A stretch of 64,000 nucleotides of DNA. Source: Candidatus Rokuibacteriota bacterium (GTDB lineage Bacteria > Methylomirabilota > Methylomirabilia > Rokubacteriales > CSP1-6). The first letter of the stretch is position 1; the number at the start of each line of letters is the position of its first letter. Below are positions 16,833 to 27,896 of the stretch, piece after piece. The DNA is taken from contig QHSP01000029.1 of the NCBI GenBank assembly GCA_003220495.1, positions 86,027 to 150,026 on the forward strand, in the 5' to 3' direction. Both the position numbers and the translations under genes were made by a program. The notes under the pieces are model-generated. The model saw nothing but the letters and a program-made list of their open reading frames with translations, ran no database searches and was not told where the DNA came from.

Positions 16833-17989
16833 CGGAGCCCTTTGGCGCGGACCAGCGCCGCGTACACCGCGAGGAGCTTCTCGCTCGCCACCGAAGCCGA
16901 GAACGACTCGGCCCGTACCTCCGCGGCCTCGCCGAGCTTCCGCCGCAACGCATCGTCCCGGCCGAGCTCGATGAGCGCCGCCGCGAGCGCATCGACGTCG
17001 TCGGGTGCGACGAGGCGACCACACTCGCCGTCGGTGACGACGTCGGGAATGCCGCCGACCGCGGTCGCGACGACCGGGATCCGGAGCGCCATCGCCTCGA
17101 CGATGACTCGGCCCATCCCTTCGTTCCGGGACGGCACGGCGAGGACGTCGGCCGCCGCCAGGTGGGTCGTCACGTCCATGATCTCGCCCGTCATCCGGAG
17201 CCGTTCGGTCACGCCGAGCGACCTGGCGATCCCGCCGAGACGCGCCCGCTCGGCGCCCTCGCCGACCAGCAGGACTTGCGCCGACGGGATCTGAGCGACG
17301 ACGGCCGGAAGCGCCCGCACGAGGAGATCGAAGCCCTTGATCGGGACGAGTCGGCCGAGGCCGACGACGACAAACGCGGCGGGATCGAGACCGAGCCGTA
17401 CGCGCGCTTCGCTCCGGGCCGGCGCCCCCGCGCGAAGCTCGGCGGTCGGCACGCCGCTCGGCACCGCGGCGTATTGCGCGGCCCGGCCGATGCCCCGCGC
17501 GAGGTGCTCCGCCGCGCCGCGGTCGGTCAAGGTGATGATGCGGTCGGTCCAGCGCGCCGCCTGGCGCTCGAGCTCGGTGAAGACCGCGGTGCGGCGGGGA
17601 CTGTAGTAGCCGTAGAACACGTGGCCGTGCGGCTGGTGGATCACCGCCGGCACGCGCGCGATCACCGCCGCGAGACGGCCGATGAACCCGGCCTTCGAGG
17701 TGTGCGTGTGGACGATCGCCGGCCGCTCGCGCCGGATGAGCCGGAGGATCTGCGCGAGCGCGGTCAGGTCGGCGATGAGCGCCACCTCTCGCCCGAGTGC
17801 CTGAAGGTCGACGACCCGGCAGCCACGCCGGCGCGCGTCCACGAGCGAGGACGCATCCGACTCCCGGAAGGACGCGGCCAGGGTGCACTCGTATCCGGCT
17901 TCGTCGAGCGCGACGCACGACGCGATCGTGTTCTCCGACGAGCCGCCCAGGGTGAGCCGGGTGATCGCGTGGAGGACGCGGATCCTCAT
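16829..17989 (-). CDS. Glycosyltransferase family 4 (GT-B)
   Basis: The 386-residue product starts MRIRVLHAITRLTLGGSSEN at the ATG at 17,989, overlapping the upstream stop by ATGA; the longer frame is a shadow. It has the GT4 layout: an N-terminal acceptor domain with HTHTSKAGFIGRL, VGLGRLVPIKGFDLLV at the start of the donor domain, and PSRNEGMGRVIVEAMA carrying the E-x7-E pair that contacts the nucleotide sugar. No membrane segments are seen. It adds one sugar to the lipid-linked repeat unit on the cytoplasmic face; the sugar is not predictable. Confidence 0.9.
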   Translation of the reverse strand: MRIRVLHAITRLTLGGSSENTIASCVALDEAGYECTLAASFRESDASSLVDARRRGCRVVDLQALGREVALIADLTALAQILRLIRRERPAIVHTHTSKAGFIGRLAAVIARVPAVIHQPHGHVFYGYYSPRRTAVFTELERQAARWTDRIITLTDRGAAEHLARGIGRAAQYAAVPSGVPTAELRAGAPARSEARVRLGLDPAAFVVVGLGRLVPIKGFDLLVRALPAVVAQIPSAQVLLVGEGAERARLGGIARSLGVTERLRMTGEIMDVTTHLAAADVLAVPSRNEGMGRVIVEAMALRIPVVATAVGGIPDVVTDGECGRLVAPDDVDALAAALIELGRDDALRRKLGEAAEVRAESFSASVASEKLLAVYAALVRAKGLR

Positions 17990-20151
17990 CGCGGCCCCTT
18001 GCGCGCGTAGAGCTCGACCGACGGCCCGACGAGCCAGCGGTCGCGCGAGAGCTCGGCAAGGGCCGCCGCGCCCGCGGCGATCGTCGCGCGACCCCAGTGC
18101 GGAAGCGCGTCGGCGGCAGGGCGCTTCGCCACGGGCTCCCGCGAGGCCACGGCCGAGTTCGAGACCTCGAGCACGCTGAAGCCCGCGCGCTCCACGAGCT
18201 GGCGGAGGCCCGCGGGCGTGAACGCGAAGTGGTGAACCACCGGATAGGTGTCCCATCCCCGGGATCTGACGAGCGGCCCGAGGCCGACGAGAAGTCGCGC
18301 CCACGGACGATGGAAGCGCGCGTTCGGAACACGAAGTGCCAGCAGTCCGCCGGCGACCAGCACGCGGTGGGCCTCGCGCAGGATCGTCAGCGGCTCGTGA
18401 GCCTGATCGACGAGGTTGATGAGGGTCACCATGTCGGCCGTGGCGCCGCGGAATGGCAGGAGCGCGCCATCGGCCTGGATGGCCGGCGCGTCACCCGCTC
18501 GCCCGGCGACTGCGCACGCCTGATGCGCGATGTCCATGCCGACGGCGAGCCAGCGGCGCCTTCGCGCGAGCTCGGCCAGGTGGCCGCCGCCGCAGCCCAC
18601 GTCGATCAGCCGGGGTCGCTCAGAGCGCGCATGGCCCAGCGCGGCCAGCCGGTCGAGCAGGACACCGAACAGGCGTGTCCGCTCGGAGGTCACCTGGTCG
18701 GGCGCGAAGAGGAGTGGATACTCCGTCTCGTACGTGTGCTGGAGCTCGGAGGCGGTCGGCAGCTCCATCGACAGCGAGCTCCGACAGCTCGGGCACCGGC
18801 GATAGCGCACGCCGCGATAGACGAGCCGGCTCGGACGGGTCGGGCCGCCGCACGCGGGACAGCCAAGACGCGGATCGGTGCCGGAGAGTCGAAGGGGCGC
18901 GCCGGCGAGCTCCACCTCGCGTCCGGCCGCGGCCACTTGCCGGAGGGCGCCCTCGAGCTCCCCGGTCGCGCGCTCCCAGGTGTAGTGACGCTCCACGTGC
19001 TCGCGGCACGCGTCACGCAGGCGTGCGTACGCGTCCGGGTCGCGCGCCTGGGCCGCGAGAAATCGCTCGAGATCCTCGGCCATCGCCTCCGGCGTCGTGC
19101 CGCGGAACACGAGCGACGGACACAGAGCGCGCAGGATTTCGGGAGTCGCGCCGACCGGGGTGCCGAGCACCGGCGTTCCGCAGGCAAGCGCCTCCACGGT
19201 GACGAGGCCGAAGCCCTCGAGCTCGCGCGTGGGCAACACGAAGAGATCGGCCGCCTGGTAGTAGCGCGGCAGCTCTGCGTCCGGCACGAAGCCGAGGAAC
19301 TTCACGTGATCGGCAAGGCCGAGGGCCTGGCTCTGCGCCTCGAGAGTGCCGCGCAGCGAGCCGGCGCCGCCGATCAGCAGCACGACGCGCGGACACCGGG
19401 CCTTCAGCCGAGCCATCGCGTCGAGCAGGGTGTCGAGGCCCATCCGGGCTTCAAGGTTCCGCACCGTGAGCAGGAGCGGTCGATCGGCGGAGAGCCCGAG
19501 CGCGCACCGGACCGCGCCGCGGTCGGGCGCGGGCTTGAACCGCTCAGTCGCGGCCGCGCCGCGGATCCTCACGATGCGCTCTCGCGGCACGGCGTAGAGC
19601 TTCCAGAGCTGGTCGGCGGAGAAATCGCTCAGCACGTGGACCAGCCGTGCCCGCTTGAGGCAGGCGCGCTCGATCGCCCAGAGCAGCGCGGTCCCGGTCG
19701 CCCCCGCCAGGCCCGTGCGATGCCGCGCCGTCATCCCCTGGCGCGAGCGGTACTCGAGCGGCGCCGGCGAATAGAAGCTGTAGAGGCTCGGGAGTCGAGC
19801 GCCGGCTCGCGACGCGAGCGCGCCGTAGCCGGCGAGCGGCTGGTGGACGTGGAGCACGTCCGCAGGCTGATTCGCCAGCACCTCCGACACCGCGCGCCGC
19901 GCTCCGAAGATCGAGCTCCGGATGAATCGCGCGATCGAGCCTCGATCCGCGCGGAACTGCTGGATCCGTACGCGTTCGTGCGCGACCGAGACGGGCGCGG
20001 TCGCGTCGGCGTCGGCGCGGCTCACCACCCGCACGTCGTGGCCGCGCGCGGCGAGGTGTCGGGCCTGCTCCCAGAGCATCCGTTCTCCCCCGCCCAGCGG
20101 ACGCGACGGCGACACGTCGGAGACCATGAGGATCCGCAGCCCGCCACTCAT
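17986..20151 (-). CDS. Fusion: GT4 glycosyltransferase + zinc ribbon + SAM-dependent methyltransferase
   Basis: This 721-residue protein has three parts. Residues 1-410 form a GT-B glycosyltransferase (GGGERMLWEQARHLAARGHDV at the N terminus, LEGFGLVTVEALACGTPVLG with the E-x7-E motif). Residues about 431-456 carry CPACGG and CPSCRS, a four-cysteine zinc ribbon. Residues 470-721 form a class I methyltransferase with LIDVGCGGGHLAEL as motif I and a late HHFAFTPAGLRQLVERAGF segment. The zinc-ribbon/methyltransferase half looks like the stand-alone methyltransferases common in glycan loci. One frame spans all three without a break. It probably adds a sugar and methylates it or its neighbour. Confidence 0.88.
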   Translation of the reverse strand: MSGGLRILMVSDVSPSRPLGGGERMLWEQARHLAARGHDVRVVSRADADATAPVSVAHERVRIQQFRADRGSIARFIRSSIFGARRAVSEVLANQPADVLHVHQPLAGYGALASRAGARLPSLYSFYSPAPLEYRSRQGMTARHRTGLAGATGTALLWAIERACLKRARLVHVLSDFSADQLWKLYAVPRERIVRIRGAAATERFKPAPDRGAVRCALGLSADRPLLLTVRNLEARMGLDTLLDAMARLKARCPRVVLLIGGAGSLRGTLEAQSQALGLADHVKFLGFVPDAELPRYYQAADLFVLPTRELEGFGLVTVEALACGTPVLGTPVGATPEILRALCPSLVFRGTTPEAMAEDLERFLAAQARDPDAYARLRDACREHVERHYTWERATGELEGALRQVAAAGREVELAGAPLRLSGTDPRLGCPACGGPTRPSRLVYRGVRYRRCPSCRSSLSMELPTASELQHTYETEYPLLFAPDQVTSERTRLFGVLLDRLAALGHARSERPRLIDVGCGGGHLAELARRRRWLAVGMDIAHQACAVAGRAGDAPAIQADGALLPFRGATADMVTLINLVDQAHEPLTILREAHRVLVAGGLLALRVPNARFHRPWARLLVGLGPLVRSRGWDTYPVVHHFAFTPAGLRQLVERAGFSVLEVSNSAVASREPVAKRPAADALPHWGRATIAAGAAALAELSRDRWLVGPSVELYARKGPR

Positions 20152-20158
20152 GCGCTCG

Positions 20159-22059
<1,901 letters not shown>

Positions 22060-22060
<1 letters not shown>

Positions 22061-23211
22061 CAGGGCGTCCTCGCGCGAGAGCGGGTGGCCGTCACGGCGC
22101 CGTCGTTCACTTCGCGCAGGAGCGCCAGGACCCGTCCGGTGGTTCGCGTCGGCGTATAAAGCCCGGCGCGCGCGAGCGCGCGACGCCGCAGATCCTCGGC
22201 GAGCGCCGGCTCGGACAGCACGCGCGCGAGCACAGAGGCGAGCTCCCGCTCCTGCTCGGCGTCGAACAGAAGGCCGGCGTCGGCGACGACCTCGGGTAGC
22301 GCGGCGCGGTTCGAGCTGATCACGGGCGTCCCGCACGCCATCGCCTCGAGCACGGTCGCGCCGAAGCCCTCTTCGAGGGACGGCATGACGTACGCCGCGG
22401 CCTCGGAGTAGAGCGCGGGAAGATCCGCGTCGTCGACGCGCCCGGAGAAGATCACGCGGTCTTCCAGGCCGAGCGACGCGGCGAGCCGCGCGAGCTCCGG
22501 CCGCCGGTCGCCATAGCCGCCGGCCAGGACGAGCGCGTGGCGGCTGCGCACGGCACCGGGGAGCAGCCCAAAGGCGCGGATCAGCCGCGGGATGTTCTTG
22601 TGCGGGTTGAAGTTCCCGACGTAGAGGACGTAGGGCGACGCCAGGCCGTAGCGCGCCCGGGCCGCCGCCGTCAGCGACGTGGGCTTGAACTCGCGGCCGA
22701 GCGCCACCGGGATCACGCTCACCTTGGCCGCGCTCACGCCGAGCCGGTCCACGATCGCGCGCTTGGAATATTCCGAGTCGCTGACGATCGCCGTCGCGCG
22801 GCCGGCATAGAGGCGGGCCGCGCGGGTGACGATGGCCTCGTAGACCGGCCGGTGCCGGCCCGGGTAGTTGATGAAGTAGAGATCGTGGATCGTCAGCACG
22901 ACCGGGCACGGGGCGCGGACCGGGCCCTTGTAGTAGGGCGAGAGGAACACCGTGATGCGGTCGCGCGCGAGCGCGCGCGGCAGGGTGACCTGGTCCCACC
23001 ACTGGGTCCACGACGCGTCGAGCGCGGTGAACGTGACACCCGGGAGCGTCTGGTCGAGCCGCGCGCCGGCGTCGCCGTAGACGACGCAGGGCCAGCCGTC
23101 CTGCGAGACTGCGCGGAGGATCTCGAACACGTACCGCCTGATCCCAGTGCGCACGCCGGGTCGGAGCTCACGTCCATCGACGCCGAGCCGCACCGCGGGC
23201 GCGCCGCTCAC
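22060..23211 (-). CDS. Glycosyltransferase family 4 (mannosyltransferase-like)
   Basis: The start is a GTG at 23,211 overlapping the upstream stop (GTGA); the product (383 residues) begins VSGAPAVRLGVDGRELRPG. It has TIHDLYFINYPGRHRP, VLYVGNFNPHKNIPRLIRAF and PSLEEGFGATVLEAMACGTP with the E-x7-E pair, a pattern typical of GT4 mannosyl/rhamnosyltransferases. No membrane helices. It is one of several consecutive GT4 genes with overlapping ends, so it likely builds the same repeat unit. Sugar specificity cannot be read. Confidence 0.9.
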
Positions 23212-24350
23212 GGCCACCGGCGCCTCGCTTCCGGCGCGACGCGCCCGAGCACCTCGTCGTACACGCGCTCGATCCCGTCGACGTGGGCGCCGAGGCTGAA
23301 GGTCGTCTCGGCCCGCGCGCGACCCGCGGCGCCGAGGCGGGCCGCGCGCGCCGGATCGTCGAGCAGTGCGCGTACGGCGTCCGCGAGCGCGACGGGATCG
23401 GCTGCCTCGACCAGGAGCCCGGTCTCGCCCGCGAGCACGACGTCGGGGACACCGCCGACCGCGGTCGCAACGATTGCCCGGCCCATCGCCATCGCCTCGA
23501 CCAGGACGCGGCCGAATCCTTCGCTCTCCGAGGGCAAGACGAACACGTCGCAGAGTGCCAGCACGTCGGCGACGTCGTCGCGCCATCCCGTGAAGTGCAC
23601 GCGCGGCTCGAGGCCGAGACGTCGAGCCCGAGCCTCGAGCTCGCTCCGGAGCTCGCCGTCGCCGACGAGGACCCAGTGCACGCCGGGCCTCGACCGCTCC
23701 ACCAGCGCGGCGGCGTCGACGAGGTGCCGATAGCCCTTCTCCGGCACGTGGCGTCCGATCGACAGCAGAACCGGGGCCGACGGTGGGATCCCGAGGCTTG
23801 CGCGCAAGGGATCGGAGGGCGGCCGCGGGGCGAAGCGCTTCACATCGATGCCGTTCGGCACCAGCCGGACTTTCGTCGGAGCCCACGGGAACCGGCGCGC
23901 CACCGCTCGGGAGGTCGCGATCACGGCGGTCGCGATCGCGCAGAGGGCCCGGTCGACCAGGCCGTCGCGGTCGGCGATGCGTACGTGCCAGAGCGTGGGG
24001 CGCGCTGCCAGCTTGCCGGCGACCCCCGCGTACGCCATCGCGCGCGAGCCGTTGGCATGGATCAACGCCGCGTCGGTGGCCCGAGCGAGCCGGACGAGCG
24101 CATTCACGCTCCGGACGCTGCCGGGCCCCGGCCGGCGCAGTGAAGGCAGCGAGATCACGTGGACCGGCAGGTCGAGGTCTCGGCCTCGCGCCGCCACCTC
24201 CCCTTCCTCGGGGACGACCAGGACCGGAGCCCAGCGGTCGCGGTCGAGGCCGCGCAGCAGATCCATCAGGCTCAGCTCGCCGCCGCCCACGATGGCGCCG
24301 TGGTTGGACACGACGAGGATCGACGCGGGACGAGAGGGCCGCTCACCCAC
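23208..24350 (-). CDS. Glycosyltransferase family 4 (GT-B)
   Basis: The 380-residue product starts with GTG (MGERPSRPASILVVSNHGAI) and has a glycine-rich acceptor loop IVGGGELSLMDLL. It also has LLSIGRHVPEKGYRHLV and PSESEGFGRVLVEAMAMGRA, the GT4 donor-site motif. Its start overlaps the membrane glycosyltransferase gene by 8 bp (GTGGGTGA) and its stop overlaps the next GT4 start. It is cytoplasmic, with no signal peptide. Function is sugar transfer during repeat-unit assembly. Confidence 0.9.
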   Translation of the reverse strand: MGERPSRPASILVVSNHGAIVGGGELSLMDLLRGLDRDRWAPVLVVPEEGEVAARGRDLDLPVHVISLPSLRRPGPGSVRSVNALVRLARATDAALIHANGSRAMAYAGVAGKLAARPTLWHVRIADRDGLVDRALCAIATAVIATSRAVARRFPWAPTKVRLVPNGIDVKRFAPRPPSDPLRASLGIPPSAPVLLSIGRHVPEKGYRHLVDAAALVERSRPGVHWVLVGDGELRSELEARARRLGLEPRVHFTGWRDDVADVLALCDVFVLPSESEGFGRVLVEAMAMGRAIVATAVGGVPDVVLAGETGLLVEAADPVALADAVRALLDDPARAARLGAAGRARAETTFSLGAHVDGIERVYDEVLGRVAPEARRRWP

Positions 24351-25773
24351 GCTCGTTCACCACCAGGATTCGCAGCCGGTCGGCCGGCGCGGCGTCGAAA
24401 TCGCGCAGGACGTCCAGTCCGGGCGGCGGCGGACCCCAGAGCAGCGGGATCAGGCCCGGCCGATCGAACAGAAATTCGCGGCTGTCGAGCACGACGAGTC
24501 GGGCGCCGGCGTGGCGCGCGGCGGCGAGCAGCTCGTCGGGCCCGATACGCGGCAGCAGAACCCAGCGGCGCTCGCTGTAGAACGCGACGAGCGGCTTGCG
24601 ATCGAGCAGCACGGCGTCGCGGGGCTGGGTCTCGGCGACCCAGCGCGCCGCCTGGCGGTAGAGCGCCGCGCCGGCATCCGGGCGCAGCACCGGCTGGAAG
24701 GTCCACGGCACCAGGACGAGCGCGACCACGAGCGCCATCGCGAGCGACCAGCGCCAGCCCCGGCGCGCGTCGGTGAGGGTGACGGCGGCCCAGAGCGTGC
24801 CGACCGCCGCGAACGGCAGGATGAACGGGAGGATCGGGAGGAATAGGCGCGGCTCGACGTGGAACGCGAGCGACGCGAAGGGCGGCACGGCGGCCGCGAG
24901 CAGGATCGCGTCGCGGCCGAGCCATCCCGCGGTCCGGCCCCGGGCCAATATTCCCGGCAGCACGAGCAGCAGCAGGATCCACGGCAAGAGATCCGGCACC
25001 GCGTACTTCTGGAAGAGGAGCAGGTTCTCGAGCACGCGCATCGGCAAAGAGCTCGGCGCGGTGGCGGCGCCGGTCGACAGCGGCAGGTTGTGGTCGATCT
25101 TGCCGCTGAGCGTGACGTGCCCCCACGCTTCGGCGAGGTACCAGACGTACGGCGCCACGACGAGGGCGAACACGAGGACGGCGGCGCCCACCCAGGGCAG
25201 GATCGCCGCGGCGCGATCCCGCCCCGTCACGACCATGAAGAGCGCGACCAGGACGAGGCCCCCGAGATAGAGGGCGCCCTCGGGGCGTACGAGGTACGAG
25301 AGCCCGAGACAGAGCCCGGCGAACGGAATCAGCGATCGCGGGCCGCTCACCAGCCCTCGCCGCGCGGCCAGGACGCCGGACACGAGGAGAAACGTGTACG
25401 TCGCCTCGCACAGCACGGAGGCCGAGTTCTGCACCAGCTGCGGATGCACGGCGATGAACACGGCGGCCAGCAGGGCCGCCTGACGTCCGACGATCCCGCG
25501 AGCGAGCGCGAACGCGGGCAGGATCACGAGCGCGCCGAAGAAGGCGGAGACGAAGCGGCCCGACATCTCCCAGTCCCCGACGAGCGGCTGGGCGAGCGCG
25601 ATGCACATCGGGTAGAGCGGATGGAACAGGGGATCGAAGGGCGAGCCCGTCGCCTGGAACTGCTTGGCCACCGTCAGGTAGACGACGCCGTCGGGCTGGA
25701 TGACGGGCAGAAACTCGGAGACGAGCACCCGGATGGCGAGCGCGATGGCGGCCACCGCCAGCGCCAGGATCAC
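24343..25773 (-). CDS. Membrane glycosyltransferase, ArnT/GT39-like
   Basis: The GTG at 25,773 overlaps the upstream stop (GTGA) and gives a 476-residue protein beginning VILALAVAAIALAIRVLV. About eleven membrane helices are visible. The first periplasmic loop has the acidic motif region PVIQPDGVVYLTVAKQF, as in dolichyl-phosphate-mannose mannosyltransferase/ArnT-type GT-C enzymes. A soluble C-terminal part of about 100 residues follows the last helix. The family transfers sugars from polyprenyl-phosphate donors on the periplasmic side. In this locus it may decorate the glycan or a lipid after export. Confidence 0.83.
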   Translation of the reverse strand: MILALAVAAIALAIRVLVSEFLPVIQPDGVVYLTVAKQFQATGSPFDPLFHPLYPMCIALAQPLVGDWEMSGRFVSAFFGALVILPAFALARGIVGRQAALLAAVFIAVHPQLVQNSASVLCEATYTFLLVSGVLAARRGLVSGPRSLIPFAGLCLGLSYLVRPEGALYLGGLVLVALFMVVTGRDRAAAILPWVGAAVLVFALVVAPYVWYLAEAWGHVTLSGKIDHNLPLSTGAATAPSSLPMRVLENLLLFQKYAVPDLLPWILLLLVLPGILARGRTAGWLGRDAILLAAAVPPFASLAFHVEPRLFLPILPFILPFAAVGTLWAAVTLTDARRGWRWSLAMALVVALVLVPWTFQPVLRPDAGAALYRQAARWVAETQPRDAVLLDRKPLVAFYSERRWVLLPRIGPDELLAAARHAGARLVVLDSREFLFDRPGLIPLLWGPPPPGLDVLRDFDAAPADRLRILVVNERG

Positions 25774-26888
25774 GCGGCGCCTCGCGCGAGCGTCTCGTAG
25801 AGCTGCGCGGTGGCCTTGGCGCTCTCGACCCACGACCACGCGGAGGCCGCGAGCGCGCGCGCCGCCTGCGCCATGCGCGTGGCGGCATCGGGTTGGGCCA
25901 GCACGTCGCCGAGCGCCTTCACCAGCGCGGGCGTGTCACGCGGCTCGATCAGGCGGGCGGTCACGCCGTCGGTCAGGAACTCGCGGAAGCTTCCGACGGC
26001 GGTCGCGACCACCGGCGTGCCGAGGTCGCATGCGAGGCGGAGCGATCCGCTGTCCGTGATATCGCGGTAGTTGTAGACCGCGACGTCGGCGGCGGCGAAG
26101 TAGGTCGCGACCGCCTCGGCCGGGACGTAGCCCGGATGGAACACCACGGCGTCGTCCACGCCGGCCCGCCGGATCGCATCGCGATACTCCGCTTCACTCC
26201 CGACCAGGAGCGGTCCGGCGATCACCAGGCGCGCGTTCGCGTGACGGCGACGCAGTTCGGGCAGCGCGGCGATGACGCCGTGAATCCCCTTGTACGGGCG
26301 GATCGCGCCGAAGGCGAGCACGATCTGGGCGCCGCTCGGCAGGCCGAGCGCCGCGCGCGCGACGAGGCGATCGGGCCGGCCTTTCCCTTGCAGGAAGCCT
26401 GCGTCGCCGTGATGGATGAGCTCGATCCGAGCGGCCGCGGGAAGACGTTGCCGTGCGACCTCCGCCGCCTGCTTCGTGTGGACGACCACCGCGTCGGCGG
26501 CGGCGAAGCACCGCCAGAGCGTCCAGTCGTCCCAGCGAATCCGCTCGTGCGAGCGCACGTTGTGGATCGTCATGACGACCGGCGCGCGGCGCCGGATCAG
26601 AGGCCACAGCAGGGCGTCGAGGCGGGTCGAGAGAACGCTTTGCACGTGGACCACACCGGGCCGCGCGCGGAGGACGCGCTCTCGGAGCGCCTTCACGTTG
26701 CCGAGGTACCCGGCGCCGGCGGAAAAGCATCGGTCGACCTCGAAGCTCGACGACAGGTGCGCCAGCTCCCACTCGCGGTTGGTCAGAAGCGTGACGTCGA
26801 CCCCCGCGCTCGCCAGCGCCGCGCACAGGTTCCAGGTGTAGTGCGCGATGCCGCCCCAGCCGCCGGTCTCGACCATCAGCGCCTTCAT
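25770..26888 (-). CDS. Glycosyltransferase family 4 (GT-B)
   Basis: I start at the ATG at 26,888 (MKALMVETGGWGGIAHY, 372 residues); the ATG at 26,897 is an alternative adding three residues, and neither has a strong ribosome-binding site. Motifs are GGWGGIAHYTWNL (acceptor loop), VVMTIHNVRSHERIRW, LAFGAIRPYKGIHGVI and a divergent donor site YRDITDSGSLRLACDLGTP. In that donor site the first glutamate of E-x7-E is replaced by aspartate. It belongs to the GT4-like group. The gene follows the GT2 gene closely and overlaps the membrane glycosyltransferase start. Confidence 0.85.
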   Translation of the reverse strand: MKALMVETGGWGGIAHYTWNLCAALASAGVDVTLLTNREWELAHLSSSFEVDRCFSAGAGYLGNVKALRERVLRARPGVVHVQSVLSTRLDALLWPLIRRRAPVVMTIHNVRSHERIRWDDWTLWRCFAAADAVVVHTKQAAEVARQRLPAAARIELIHHGDAGFLQGKGRPDRLVARAALGLPSGAQIVLAFGAIRPYKGIHGVIAALPELRRRHANARLVIAGPLLVGSEAEYRDAIRRAGVDDAVVFHPGYVPAEAVATYFAAADVAVYNYRDITDSGSLRLACDLGTPVVATAVGSFREFLTDGVTARLIEPRDTPALVKALGDVLAQPDAATRMAQAARALAASAWSWVESAKATAQLYETLARGAA

Positions 26889-26902
26889 CGCGGGCATGTG
26901 GC

Positions 26903-27835
26903 TCAGGACGAGCCGAGCGAGCGCAGCAGGCGCGCGCACGCCGCTTCCTTCTGTTTCAGGCTGGCGACGCGATGGGAACCGACGGGGGGATACTTGACCA
27001 CGAGCGCGGCCATCCGCGCGAGCGCGCCGGCGGCCACCGCCGCGCGGAGGATCGCCGCCGCGGCGCGACGGTGATGCTTGCGGAAGTAGCGCACGTAGCT
27101 CAGGTAGTACTCGACCTGGCGCACCGAGGTCTGCCGCGTGCTGGCGCCGTGCTGGTGGATCGCGCGGGCCGCGGGACAGAACGCGACGGCGTGGCCGCTG
27201 TCGTGAAGTCGGCGGCAGAGATCCGTCTCCTCGAAGTACATCCGGAACGCTTCGTCGAAGCGGCCGACCCCGTCGAAGGCCTCGGCGCGGAGCAGCATCA
27301 CCGCTCCCGACACGGTGTCGACGCGTGTGTCGCGCGTCAGGTCCTGGTCCTCATAATAGAAGCGCCTGACTGATCGGTTGCGCGGCGCCAGCGCGTGAAT
27401 CCCCAACACCTCGCCGAGCGCCAGCCCGAGCGTCGGGAAGCGCTTGGCCGAGGCTTGCGGCACGCCGTCCGGATACGCGAGCGCCGGGCCCACCAGGCCG
27501 CACGTCGGGTTCGCGTCGAGGAAGCGCCGGAGCGTCACGAGGCTCTCGGGCTCGAGCACGACATCGGCGTTCATCGCGCAGACGTGCGCCGACCGCTGCG
27601 TCGCGGCCGCCCGGTTGAGGGCCGCGCCGTACCCGGGATTGTCGGCGTTCACGAGCACGGTCACGTTCGGGTCCGCGTCGCGGACGGCCCGCGCCGTGCC
27701 GTCCGAGCCGTTGTCGGCGACGATGACGCGCGCGTCGAGCCCGGCGGTCGCCTTGCGGGCCGACGCGACGGCCTGCAGCGTCAGCTCGCGCGTGTTGTAG
27801 CCGACGATGATCACGACGAGGTCGAGTATGTTCAT
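26903..27835 (-). CDS. Glycosyltransferase family 2 (rhamnosyltransferase-like)
   Basis: The 310-residue protein starts MNILDLVVIIVGYNTRELTL. It has the GT-A features VIVADNGSDGT, the metal-binding region CAMNADVVL, and a late MYFEETDLCRRL typical of inverting rhamnosyl/galactofuranosyltransferases of the WcaA/RfbN type. The catalytic base would be the glutamate/aspartate of FEETD. It transfers a sugar on the cytoplasmic side of the membrane. It is preceded by a 61-bp gap without an obvious feature. Confidence 0.9.
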   Translation of the reverse strand: MNILDLVVIIVGYNTRELTLQAVASARKATAGLDARVIVADNGSDGTARAVRDADPNVTVLVNADNPGYGAALNRAAATQRSAHVCAMNADVVLEPESLVTLRRFLDANPTCGLVGPALAYPDGVPQASAKRFPTLGLALGEVLGIHALAPRNRSVRRFYYEDQDLTRDTRVDTVSGAVMLLRAEAFDGVGRFDEAFRMYFEETDLCRRLHDSGHAVAFCPAARAIHQHGASTRQTSVRQVEYYLSYVRYFRKHHRRAAAAILRAAVAAGALARMAALVVKYPPVGSHRVASLKQKEAACARLLRSLGSS

Positions 27836-27896
27836 AGGCGCGCCTCGGCCGGCGGGGCCCCCGCCCCGCGACGGCCTGCGGCGCGCACAACAAGGC

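Noticed and set aside
15372..18332. 986-codon frame on the minus strand covering two genes
   Set aside because: Only its C-terminal 486 residues (PHP protein) are real; the N-terminal half is a shifted-frame copy of the glycosyltransferase region and has no motif.
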